Source: Meconema thalassinum (taxonomy: Eukaryota; Arthropoda; Insecta; Orthoptera; Tettigoniidae). Taken from it: a DNA stretch of 64,000 nucleotides. Both the position numbers and the translations under genes were made by a program. The stretch covers positions 1,211,022,609 to 1,211,086,608 of the forward strand of contig OX336388.2 in NCBI GenBank assembly GCA_946902985.2, given 5' to 3'. This document shows, piece after piece, positions 33,786 to 44,000 of the stretch. Within the stretch, counting starts at the first letter, position 1; each line of letters begins with the position of its first letter. Under the pieces are notes generated by a model, which searched no databases, was not told the origin of the DNA, and saw only the letters and a program-made list of their open reading frames with translations.

Positions 33786-34615
33786 TAATACTAATAATAA
33801 TAATATTCATAATAATAAGTAACAATAAATATGAACCTGAAGAAATCAAAAAAGTTGAGAGGAAGATCATTAGGAAAATCTTAGGAGCAAGATATACCCA
33901 AGATGGTCACAGGCTAAAATCAATCAAAACAACAGAACAGTATTCAAACATCGAAACTGATATTAAGGAAAGACGAATGAAATTATTTGGTCATCTCACT
34001 GGACTACCAGAAACTTGATTCTTGAACAGATTATTTAACTTCACTCAAGACCTCAACACCTTGTTGGCTAGAAGAACTTCGAAAGGAGCTCAAAAGCGCA
34101 AACATAAGCTCAACAGACATTTCCGAAAGAGACACCTTCAAACACAAAGTAAACAAATAGGAAGTTACATCAGAGCAAAAAAAAAAAAAAAAGTCCGGAC
34201 TTTTTTGTTTTTTTGTCGTGTAGCCTCCTGAGAGGCCGAGTGCAGGTCTTTCTAGTCGACGCCCGTGGGTGACCTGCGCGTCGGGATGAGAGATGGAATG
34301 GATGAAGATGAATGAAACTGGGCAAGGATGTGGAAGGAAGCGGCCGTGGCCTGTCAGAAGGTACTGTCCCAGCATTTGCCTGGTGTTGAAAATGGGAAAC
34401 CACGGAAAACCATTTCAAGGACAGCCGACGGTGGGACTCGAACCCACGCGTCTACCGAGTCAGCAGAGAGCTTGGCCCCTTGACCTAACGCAGCGCTTTA
34501 GCCCGCGTAGCCACTACTGTCGGTAAGTCCGGACTAAAGTGGTCCGAAGACCGTAAACAAGTATTCTCGCAAAGAATGAAAGCCTATTGGAACAACAAGA
34601 AGAACAAAAAATGTT
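33786..34615 (+). pseudogene. LINE-S 3' end, interrupted by SINE-D
   Basis: Starts in an AAT-rich patch. The frame at 33830-34018 encodes VERKIIRKILGA and ERRMKLFGHLTGLPE, then a stop. A shifted frame continues to about 34190 and, after SINE-D, ends at 34536-34615 with a basic SQRMKAYWNNKKNKK-like tail. The 5' half including any reverse transcriptase is missing. Confidence 0.7.
34202..34524 (-). mobile_element. SINE-D-like copy with target duplication
   Basis: AAGTCCGGACT at 34191-34201 and 34525-34535 flanks it. Minus-strand head at the right (B-box GGGTTCGAGTCCCACC), central module GTTTTCCGTGGTTTCCCATT with CCAGGCAAATGCTGGGAC, body with TCGACTAGAAAGACC and a T/A-rich tail. It differs enough from the 23.3-kb copy to be a subfamily. 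Confidence 0.8.
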
Positions 34616-34629
34616 GATTGAGTTATTTG

Positions 34630-35560
34630 CTTAACGTTTTCCATTTATTGGGACGATTCGCTTAAAATAAATACATAAATAATAAGATAGAACCAATAAT
34701 GTCCACGGACAGGTTCGACTGAAATCAAATAAAGACGTATACAGCAAGATGGAACCGATAACAACAACAATTATAAAGCGAAATTGCTGTTGTATGGGCA
34801 CATCTTCCGAATGAATAATGGCCGGCTTACAAATAAAATCTGGAATTTTCTTAAACCGAAGATCTCCAAGTTGAAATGGTTCCAAGAGTGTGAGAAAGAT
34901 TTGAGACAGGTGGGCATTACGGGGGACAAAATAGGAATAGTTTCAGATGGATGGTGAAAAGCTATCAGGGATTTATGGTGGAGGCAGAACCCAGAAGACG
35001 GAAAGGCGCTTTAACAGAGGAACGGAAGAATAAGCTGATATATGGGCTCAAGAGATACTGGCAAGATGTCAAAGCCGGCAGACGAACAAGACACAGACAA
35101 TGAAATGAGAGTGGTTGTTAACACGCAGTCCATAGAGGCTCAAGTCAACGGTTAAAAAAATGGCCACCATCATAAAAAAGAAAGGTTGCTTTACCATGGG
35201 CATATCTTCCGTATGACTGGTGACTGACTAAGAAAATATGGAATTTCACAAAGCCCAAGGTAACGAAATGGAGATGGTTCCGAGAATGTGAGAATGACCT
35301 GATGAAAATTGGTATTTCACAAACGAAAATCCACGACAGATTTGATTTCAACAAATGGTTAAAAGCTGTCGAAATTTTCAAGTGGAATCTGATCCCAGGA
35401 GATGGAGAGGGCCTCTAACTGAAGTACTAAAGAAGATACTGATCGATGGACTCATGAAATACAGGTAGGATGTCAAGGCTGGTGGAAGAGCAACATCTTA
35501 AAAAATTAAATTGATTGTTAATTTTAAGTCCATAGACACTCAATTTAAATGTTAAATAAT
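34630..35560 (+). pseudogene. LINE-T 3' ends in tandem
   Basis: Two diverged copies of one LINE-S-related C-terminal region lie head to tail about 400 bp apart. Copy 1 at 34780-35150 contains YGHIFRMNNGRLTNKIWNF, then ECEKDLRQVGI and GLKRYWQDVKAG before a stop. Copy 2 at 35183-35545 starts HGHIFRMTGD but has several stops. Both end with GTCCATAGA-CTCAA in the 3' UTR, and copy 2 continues into AATAATAAC. Confidence 0.65.
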
Positions 35561-35565
35561 AATAA

Positions 35566-36331
35566 CTAGCTAACCCGTGCGAGAACTCTCGCATAATGGG
35601 TTGTGTGCATCCATGTGTACAGACTACCCGCCCAACTATAGTGCTATGCGGGCTGTCTATGAATTAACACGTGAATTATATTATGTGGAAGAGCTCCGCC
35701 TCCAACTGTCGCTACCGTCTACACCAGCATACGTGCAACTCATGGAGAACCTGAAATCGAAGAAGAAAGACATATATATGGTGGGATTTCTACATCACTG
35801 ACGCAATGACCTGCAATGATTGGAAACGGGGAGGCTACGAACTAAGACATATTGTTACACGCTTTGCCATACATGGCTTTCACCATAAGCTGTGCAAGTT
35901 AAAGAAGTTTCACCAGCCAGACGCAGACTGTGTATGTGAACGTTGCGGCAAATGTTGCGAAAGATATCATGCGATGTACTGTACATATAGACTTGAATCT
36001 CTGACGTCCTTCTGTTGTAATGAATAGTTTATTCCTATGTATGTTTAATTTTGTCTGTATCATTCCTTTGGCTATTAGCTGCAATAAATATTTTATTTAT
36101 GCGGGCTGTGCGCAATACTGCTCAGGCAGGGTCTATCGTCTTGTTTATTTGGTTAAAAGCACTTTATAAACAAATTAATATGTTTCCGTTGACTTTTCAA
36201 GAAATGCAAGATTTGTCCCGTACTATTGAGACGATTTGGAAGATTTTGGTACAAACCACACCTTCTAACTCCCTCTGGTTTAGGAGCTTGAGTTTTGTGA
36301 AACATACACCTTAGCGTATTATATAATTAGA
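35566..36331 (-). mobile_element. Small non-autonomous Helitron, copy 1
   Basis: On the minus strand it begins TCTAATTATATAATAC (5' TC). It ends with the perfect hairpin GCGAGAGTTCTCGC, then nine bases and CTAG (CTRR), with host A before and T after, the textbook A|T insertion. No terminal repeats or target duplication. At 766 bp with no Rep/helicase, it depends on an autonomous partner. A diverged copy is at 50.1 kb. Confidence 0.75.
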
Positions 36332-36376
36332 TAACAAGGATATTGTTGCGTTAACTTCCTCGACCAATTGCTTACA

Positions 36377-36600
36377 TAATATAGCTTTGGGGCTATTGGG
36401 TCGAGTGAAACTTTAAATACGTAAACAACCGCAGAACTATAATAATGGTTATAGTTATCCCTTGTGTAAATCATGGCTGCCCTTTATAGTTTCATTACCA
36501 ACATCTTCTTGGTCTCAGGAGGTCATGGAGTAACTATTTTCTTCGACACGGCTTCCTATCTCATACCATTTATATATGGAGGTTATATGCCATTGTTTAC

Positions 36601-36640
<40 letters not shown>

Positions 36641-36741
36641 TGTTTCTTTCTTGACAAACCTTGATAAAAGGACAAGCAGTTGTCTCGAAACGTCGGTTTT
36701 TTTAAAGCTTCGCTCGACCTAATAGCCCCAAAACTATATTA
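36377..36741. repeat. Inverted repeat with hammerhead-like centre
   Basis: AATATAGCTTTGGGGCTATT-GGGTCGAG at 36376-36403 is matched inverted by CTCGACC-AATAGCCCC-AAACTATATT at 36714-36741. Near the right arm, GGACAAGCAGTTGTCTCGAAAC (split at 36669-36691) forms a stem followed by CGAAACGTC, like the stem II and GAAA part of hammerhead motifs in Penelope-like ends. Confidence 0.5.
36600..36655 (+). repeat. (CTTT)n microsatellite
   Basis: About twelve TTTC units, with one TTTG, inside the inverted repeat. Confidence 0.95.
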
Positions 36742-36754
36742 TTTATTATTTATT

Positions 36755-37172
36755 TATTGTATGGCTTTTAGTGCCGGGAGTGTCCGAGGAGATGTTCGGC
36801 TCGCCTGAGTCTGTAGCTGCTTCCAGCGGACACCCTTAGGGTGAGCTACAAGTTCCGTTCAATTTCAAGTAGTTCCAACTTTCGCAACCAGATATCAATG
36901 ATACCTAATGGTGAAAGTTGGAAATTTGATAGAGCATTTCGACGAAATCTAACCTAACAATTTAGCTTCACACTAGTTTAGTCTGTGAAAGGATCTTTAA
37001 CATACCATAAATCTATGACATGGGACCGCCGGCTTTACTTCCCCTCCGAAGGAAGGCATACTGAAGAATTCTTAATGCTCTTAATAAATCCGACGACTTC
37101 GTCCGGGTTTGAACCCGCTATCTTCGGCACAGCATTCAGCATGCTACCAACTACGCCACCGAAGCCATATTA
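36755..37172 (-). mobile_element. Chimeric SINE: SINE-D 3' part joined to SINE-C 5' part
   Basis: Left 36755-36865 matches the SINE-D 3' end (GTATGGCTTTTAGTGCCGGG, GGGTGAGCTACAAGT). From about 36870 the sequence is SINE-C (TTTCAAGTAGTTCCAACTTT, CCGCCGGCTTTACTTCCCC) to a tRNA-like head at 37165. Both parts are in the same orientation. The SINE-C tail is missing, replaced by the SINE-D end. Confidence 0.6.
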
Positions 37173-37304
37173 TGAATAACAAGGATGTTATTGGTTGACC
37201 GTCCCTTTTAACTGTTACTGTTTTATGGACGCCAGAATTGAACCGTGGAGGGGTTATTGAAAGGACCAATAAATTGAAATATAAACACCCTTAAATACCG
37301 AGTG

Positions 37305-37690
37305 GCTGTAGTTGTAATTGTTTGTTTATACGATTTTAGGAATTTAGGACATCTTGTTTATCATACTCGTGTACTTGCGTACGTGTTACATTTGTCTGAT
37401 AATCTGTGTTTCTGTGATGACTGTAATAGTGTAACTGTAATATTCAAGGTCGGAAATGTGGGAGGTGCCCCGAGACTTGAAATATGGTACTATCCTAGCA
37501 TTTATCTGGAGGGAGTGTGGAAAATCCTGGCGAAAAGCCAATCTCTGGACAGTCATTGTTAGTGGCTGGATTCGAACCTCTAATCTCCAAGACTTGCTGC
37601 AGCTCCCCATTGTGATCGAGGTGGCCGATACGTGGCGGGCTCCGAGTGGCTGTGCAGGGATTCGATTCCACAACTTTCAGTATGCTTTTC
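37305..37690 (-). mobile_element. SINE-K-like copy, decayed
   Basis: Reverse of the shared tail at 37330-37440 (TGTCTGATAATCTGTG), the central module at 37480-37535 and a tRNA-like B-box pair (GGGATTCGATTCCACAAC on the plus strand) at right. Confidence 0.5.
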
Positions 37691-38177
37691 AGTATCTAAA
37701 CCACAGTGTCACGAAGTCAGCCAAAACATATCAACAATGTAATCAAAAATCAAGTGAGAGCTCATATTTCAGCAATGATCATGATGGGAATATGCTATAT
37801 CTCAATTTTATTTCTGTTACAACGAATTTAGCCCCTCCAGGGTGTTGGAATTCAGACCTGAAAGGGTTCTTATGTGCTAATAAAGTTTTCTAACATGGTG
37901 CTGTCTACTAATATAGACTAATATAACATATGTATCCTGTGTTTTTTTTTTCAAATTGACCCGAGAGCCAGGCAGTTTTTCACAACACAATTCTCCAACA
38001 ATAAGTATATGCTGACCACCTCAACTATCCTAGAAATATTTCTGATTTTTGTTCCTATTTCAAGACTGCAAATTATTGAAGCCATTATTTCAGTGTTGTC
38101 TGTACAAACTAACGTCAGACGGTCAACACACATTTGCCCAATATGGGGGCGGTGGAACAATGTATAATATATAAATG
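37691..38177. other. No recognised feature
   Basis: No motif recognised. Confidence 0.4.
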
Positions 38178-38846
38178 TACAGGGTATTTCTAAATTACCA
38201 TTGCAGACTTTGATGGCTTGTACTGCCCTACCAGGGAATTGTTACCACTAGATGTGGAGCGGTGCTGTTGTGTATACATTACGTCATCTCGCCTCGTTAT
38301 GGCTGCAGCGAGCGGTTGCGGGACAAGAGGGGAGACGCATGCTCAGTCATACAATGAGAACACACCACACAGCGCATGAACCAGCACGAATCATGCACAC
38401 ACACGACATGCGATGAGGATTCGTTGGCGACAACTGCACGTTTATCGCTGGCGTGTGGCTGGGCGGAGCGCATTAGTTTCGCTTTCCGCCAACGGTAACA
38501 ATTCGCTAGTAGGTTAGTAGTGGGGGACCAAATCGGTTAGGTTTAACATTGCTACTTGTATCCGGAAACGTACCGTCATCCCGCTACCCGCAAAAAACAC
38601 TACAGTAGACGTTCACAGTTCCCGCAGTTCCGGCGCCACTCACTAGAGTACATACGTCATTCAACGAACCACTAATGTCCCATATTATCCCCTACAAGTA
38701 TGTTGACGTTCCAACCTTCTTCCAAGAAATCTCACGGGTGCCGCGACTTGGTATTCCTTGAAGACGTACTGCACAAGTTCTTGGACGATGTGCCACTGCA
38801 TGTGCGTTAAAACATGAGGTTTCAGCACAATGGCACACCACCTAAT

Positions 38847-38876
38847 TTTTAGCCTATTTTCATTTTATGAAAAAAA
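38847..38876 (-). mobile_element. Isolated Helitron-like 3' stem-loop remnant
   Basis: TTTTTAGCCTATTTTCATTT and TATGAAAA form the reversed HLE 3' terminus, immediately before HLE-G2. It may be the leftover of an earlier insertion at the same point. Confidence 0.4.
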
Positions 38877-39663
38877 CAAGATGTTCAGGAAAGAACATAT
38901 AGCCTACTTTCTCCTAAATGTATGGGTATAGTTATAACTCTTTGTCTTTATCATCTCCTAATTTCTTCCAATTCGAAGTGCAAATTGGCACACTGGATTT
39001 GAGGAGTGGCGTTCAAATAATTTACCCCAGCATTTTGCAATTTCATCAGTAAACACTCCAAACAAAGTAGGTATTCAGTTTATTAACACCGACTACTTAC
39101 AATAATTTAAACTTCGTTGCTCTAAACGTATCACTGGGAGAAACATATTTAATATAACTATTACACAGCTAATTTGTAATCGCGCACGGCTAACGAGAAA
39201 GACAGGCCATGGCGCGTAAACCAAACCCTTTTGTGACGTAGGCAATGTACCGGTACTGCTTGATGATGCTTGTACGTTTAAGTCGAGAACAATTCATAAG
39301 CAGCAGAAATGCAATATTTTATATCAATCTTCATAAAATGGACGCTGTTTAGATGTTCCGTGTGTTTTCAAACACGATAAATTATACTGTATAGGTTTGC
39401 AAAACTACGCCTATTGAAGTTACTCCTTACAAAAATCCACGCGAACTAGGATTCAAGGGTTCGTTGTGTCTTTAATAGCTGCAACGATCAGGCTACAGTA
39501 AGTCGAGTTGTAGATTCTGTGACCTTCGTTGTGAGTTAAATTATGTGCACATTAGTATAATTAGATCAAAGAATCTTGCAGCACAGTATAGATATCATTA
39601 ACTTATTGTTGTTTCAAGGGGCGGAACATAAATTAATTCGTTTATAGAAGAGATCTGCGGAAT

Positions 39664-39825
39664 CAAATCAATCAAAATTGGGTCATTTTGTCCTCCGAAG
39701 GAGGGCAAAATGCCCAACTTCGGAGGACTGGCAGCCATCGCAACTAAGGCGATCTTCAGCCCTGGAGGTATTGAATTTATGGTTGTGAGGTTACCCCACC
39801 AACAAGACGGCCCCAAGTCGAGGCC
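39664..39825 (-). mobile_element. 162-bp insert with strong hairpin
   Basis: Direct repeats ATCTGCGGAAT at 39653-39663 and 39826-39836, and absence from HLE-G1, prove an insertion. It contains GTCCTCCGAAG (39690-39700) paired with CTTCGGAGGAC (39718-39728) around a GGGCAAAATGCCC inner hairpin. The 3' end on the minus strand is a TTGATT-rich tail, so a small retroposon is likely. I see no tRNA A/B boxes. Confidence 0.75.
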
Positions 39826-40311
39826 ATCTGCGGAATACACTACCCACCGACTTACGACTTGTATCAATACCTTCTATGAAGACAAGTGATAAATGAATAC
39901 CAACGTTTATACAGGTTCAATGATGTAGACAAGATGACTAGGTACCACACCGGCAGTAAAACGAAGACCAGGCAGTGGTGCAACAGAACTACATTGCTGA
40001 CGTCACGAAAACTCACCAGAGCCAGTCATTCTCGTTGGCCGTGATAATCGCGCCTTATCTTGGGGATGTGTACCCTCTATCGGCAAAAATAATAACCTTC
40101 GCAATTATACTGTAGACATGGGTTCACTAACTGGCCGGTAGAGAGCATAGCTCGCATCTAGTTACATAGTTCAAGTAATCACCCTTAGATGTCACTCCGG
40201 TGGTGAATGTTGTTTTAATTAAATATATATTTTCCATTTCAAAATGCACCATATAATGCTTTATTTTATAACGTCTCAGTACTCAAGAAATAATAAATAT
40301 AAAAAAATCAA

Positions 40312-40398
40312 GAAAAAAATCCAACTCAGATAGGATTTGAACCACGGCCGGCCTGATGAAAGACTAACGCGCTGACCACTCAGCCAATCGTGCACACT
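40312..40398 (-). promoter_or_regulatory. tRNA-like pol III unit in HLE-G2
   Basis: Minus strand A-box TGGCTGAGTGG, B-box GGTTCAAATCC and a T7 run downstream. The B-box is closer to consensus than in G1. Confidence 0.5.
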
Positions 40399-41062
40399 CG
40401 AATAGATCGTTAGGAACCAATACATATACCACGTTATAGCAAATCATGACTTGGACTAAACGTTTTCTTTACTGGAGCATATTTTAAACCGAGTTCATTT
40501 CATAGAAAGTTCATATATTTGTTACCACTAGCCTATATTGCATGCAACATACTGAAATTAATAAAATATAGGTCAGAACGAGTGATCAGCTGCCATCTTG
40601 TCAAATAACCGAGACGACTCAGCTATTTAAAATCACTTCTAGACTATAATATTAAAATATAAACTTTTAATTTCAAACGGGCCACGTCATTTCGAACAGA
40701 TTAAACGATTCTTGGTTCGATAGTCGGAACTGGTGGGTCCCATGTTATGGATTATAAAGTTTGCATAATTCACACGGCCGCCATCCTGAAATGGTACGGT
40801 TGATGACCTCGTAGTTTGGTCACAAGATGCGTCTTATATGAAGGAACTTTGTTACCAAATTTGGTAAAGATCCGATTATTAGTTTGGTCGTAATGCACTA
40901 TTACGTTTTGACCATTTGAGTGGCCGCCATTAAGTTTTGGTAAAGATGGCGGCAATATAAAACATGACACTGAGGTGCCCTTCGCCAGTGCTACCTCTGT
41001 ACCAAATTTCGTTCAATTCGGTTTCACCGTGTTCGAATTGATAGGGGGGACAGACATTCAGA

Positions 41063-41140
41063 GTACACACACTCACACACACACACACACACACACACAG
41101 ACTCACACACACACATACACACACACAGACAGACACACAA
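41063..41140 (+). repeat. (CA)n microsatellite inside HLE-G2
   Basis: CA run with AGACTCACAC and AGACAGACAC interruptions, shorter than the same array in G1. Confidence 0.9.
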
Positions 41141-41205
41141 TTTTTGGCCCTGTAGTGATCTCATAAGTCTACTTTCATTTTTTTCAAAAATCGAAAGTAG
41201 GCTAA

Positions 41206-42663
41206 AAAATAGGCTTATGAGATCACCTTTTGTCCGTGTGTCTGTCTGTGTGTGCGTGTGTGTGTGATTCGTGTGTGTGTCCCTCCTAATAACATCTAAA
41301 CGGCTGGAGCGATTTCAATGAAACTCGGTAAGATCATAGCACAATTCTGGCCGACCCCGACCATACCCTTCAAATTTTATTGTGTCTCACCAATCCAATA
41401 TGGCGGCTGTGCGAAATATTTCACCAGCATTCAGTATCTCCGAAACTATTACCGATATCACCCTGAAAATTTGTACTGGGATAAAGAAAACTACTAAAAG
41501 TTCACCTATCAACATGGCGGCCAAGCGAAGTTGAGACTTTTGAATAGAATGTTCTCGCGACATAACCATCCAAACGTAATGAAACATGGTACAGCAAATG
41601 TTTGTACACATTGTAATGCACCGGTGACCAATTTAGTTCAATTGTTTACATAACCTCAAAATGGCGGCTGTGCGAAATATTTCACTGGCATTCTATATCT
41701 ACTAAACTATTACCGATATCACCCTGAAACTCTGTACGGTAATAAAGGGCATTGCTACAAGTTTATCTATGTAAATTTCAAAAAAACCTGTAAAGTACAA
41801 GACGAACACGGCGGCCATGCTAAATTGAATCATTTTAATAAACATTTCTCGTGATTTAACCATCTGAGCGCAGTGAAATGTGGTACAGTAAATGATTATA
41901 CATATTATAATGCACTGGCATCTAATTTAGTTCAATTATTTACATAACCTCAATATGGCGGCTGTGCGAAATTTTAAAATTAAGTTTTTATTTCTTGTGT
42001 CGTAATCATGCGATCGAAGTGAAAGCATGAATAATGAAGCTACATAATAATTTTCCTTAATGGTACATAACTCTATGGCCTATACATATAACAATCCAAA
42101 ATGACGAGCATCCGAAATATTTTGACGGATCTCAATATCTACGAATCTTTTACAGCAATCAAACTGATTTTTTTAAATTTTCATAGAGGCTATGAACATA
42201 AGTTCACCTATAGGACTTTCAGTAACCTGGTGAGCACAAATCCAACATGACGGTGACGCGAAATATAAATATTTAAATGGACGTTTCTCGCGATTTCACC
42301 ATCCGAGTGCAGTGATACTTTGCACGTTAAATGCTTATACAATTGTTAATCCACTGGCATCTGATTTATTTCAATTGTTTTCATAACCACAAGATGGAGC
42401 TGTGCGAAATTTTAAAATCTCGTTTTTACTTCTTGTGTCCTAACCATGCGATTGAAGTTTGAATACCACACGTACACAATAATCTTCATGTAATAGTACA
42501 TAAATAAAAATCCAACCTGGCGACCATTTGAAATATTTAGACGGTTCTCAATATCTACGAATCTATCACAACAATCAAACTGAAATTTTGTATGTTGATA
42601 GAGGCAGTTGACATGAGTAGGATATATGAAAATAGGCTGTATAGTTCTTCACGGAACTACTAG
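41206..42663 (-). mobile_element. HLE-D copy, long form
   Basis: Minus-strand 5' end CTAGTAGTTCCGTGAAGAAC then AGCCTATTTTCAT; 3' end CTCATAAGCCTATTTTTT after a CA/GT-rich stretch. The core holds about four direct repeats of 265-440 bp, each starting near GGCGGCTGTGCGAAAT (41403, 41664, 41958, and a decayed one at 42396). It lies 3'-to-3' with HLE-G2. Confidence 0.6.
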
Positions 42664-42894
42664 TTAAATTGAGGTACAAGATCATTCGCACCACAGATTT
42701 GGGCAACAGTGGATAGGTCGTGGTGGCCAGCTTGCTTGGCCTGCACGTTCTACCGACTTGACACCGCTAGACTACTACCTGTGGGGTGATATGATAACCT
42801 TGTTTTATGAGACCCTTGAGGGTTATGGCTGCGGCGGATGTTGCAGGACCAGGGATTGGTGATCGTGTGTACCAGAACATGGTAAATAGGTACC

Positions 42895-44000
42895 GTGTCT
42901 GTTTTGACGTAGGTGGTCGTCACATCGAGCCCACCGTGTCTGTTTTGACGTAGGTGGTCGTAACATCGAGCCCACCGTGTCTGTTTTGACGTAGGTGGTC
43001 GTCACATTGAGCCCACAGTGTCTGTTTGGACGTAGGTGGTCGTCACATTGAGCCCACCGTGTCAGTTTTGACGTAGGTGGTCGTCACATTGAGCCCATCG
43101 TGTCTGATTTGACGTAGGTGGTCGTCACATTGAGCCCACTGTGTCTGTTTTGACGTAGGTGGTCGTCACGTCGAGCCCATCGTGCCTGTTTTGACGTAGG
43201 TGGTCGTCACATTGAGCCCACTGTGTCTGTTTTGACGTAGGTGGTCGTCACATTGAGCCCAACGTGTCCGTTTTGACGTAGGTGGTCGTCACATTGAGAC
43301 CACGTGTCTGTTTTGACGTAGGTGGTCGTCACATTGAGCCCACCGTGTCAGTTTTGACGTAGGTGGTCGTCACATTGAGCCCATCGTGTCTGATTTGACG
43401 TAGGTGGTCGTCACATTGAGCCCACTGTGTCTGTTTTGACGTAGGTGGTCGTCACATCGAGCCCATCGTGTCTGTTTTGACGTAGGTGGTCGTCACATTG
43501 AGCCCACTGTGTCTGTTTTGACGTAGGTGGTCGTCACATTGAGCCCACTGTGTCTGTTTTGACGTAGGTGGTCGTCACATTGATCCCATCGTGTCTGTTT
43601 TGACGTAGGTGGTCGTCACATTGAGCCCACTGTGTCTGTTTTGACGTAGGTGGTCGTCACATGGAGCCCACCGTGTCTGTTTTGACGTAGGTGGTCGTCA
43701 CATCGAGCCCACCATGTCTGTTTTGACGTAGGTGGTCGTCACATCGAGCCCACCGTGTCTGTTTTGACGTAGGTGGTCGTCACATTGAGCCCACCGTGTC
43801 TGTTTTGACGTAGGTGGTCGTCACATCGAGCCCACCGTGTCTGTTTTGACGTAGGTGGTCGTCACATTGAGCCCACCGTGTCTGTTTTGACGTAGGTGGT
43901 CGTCACATTGAGCCCACCGTGTCTGTTTTGACGTAGGTGGTCGTCACATCGAGCCCACCGTGTCTGTTTTGACGTAGGTGGTCGTCACATTGAGCCCACC
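42895..44000 (+). repeat. 41-bp minisatellite, 27 units
   Basis: Each unit reads GTGTCTGTTTTGACGTAGG then TGGTCGTCACATTGAGCCCACC; 27 units by direct count, one of them 40 bp. The first unit is continuous with the transposase codons for RVCFDVGGRHIEP, so the array arose from the 3' end of that coding region. 41 is not divisible by three, so the array does not extend the protein. Five successive variant units at 43061 recur at 43347, 286 bp later, showing a seven-unit higher-order duplication. Confidence 0.95.

Larger units (their letters stand above)
38877..41205 (+). mobile_element. HLE-G copy 2
   Basis: Same ends and order as HLE-G1 and about 2.33 kb long. The excess is a 162-bp insert (39664-39825). 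The remaining sequence is nearly identical to G1. It ends GAAAGTAGGCTAA at 41193-41205, abutting the reversed HLE-D. Confidence 0.7.

Noticed and set aside
34031..34526. Overlapping ORFs of 77-114 codons
   Set aside because: They read through SINE-D and the LINE-S junction in both directions and reflect no protein.
42895..44000. 41-bp direct repeats as a CRISPR array
   Set aside because: Units are contiguous with no spacers, the genome context is eukaryotic, and the unit derives from transposase codons.
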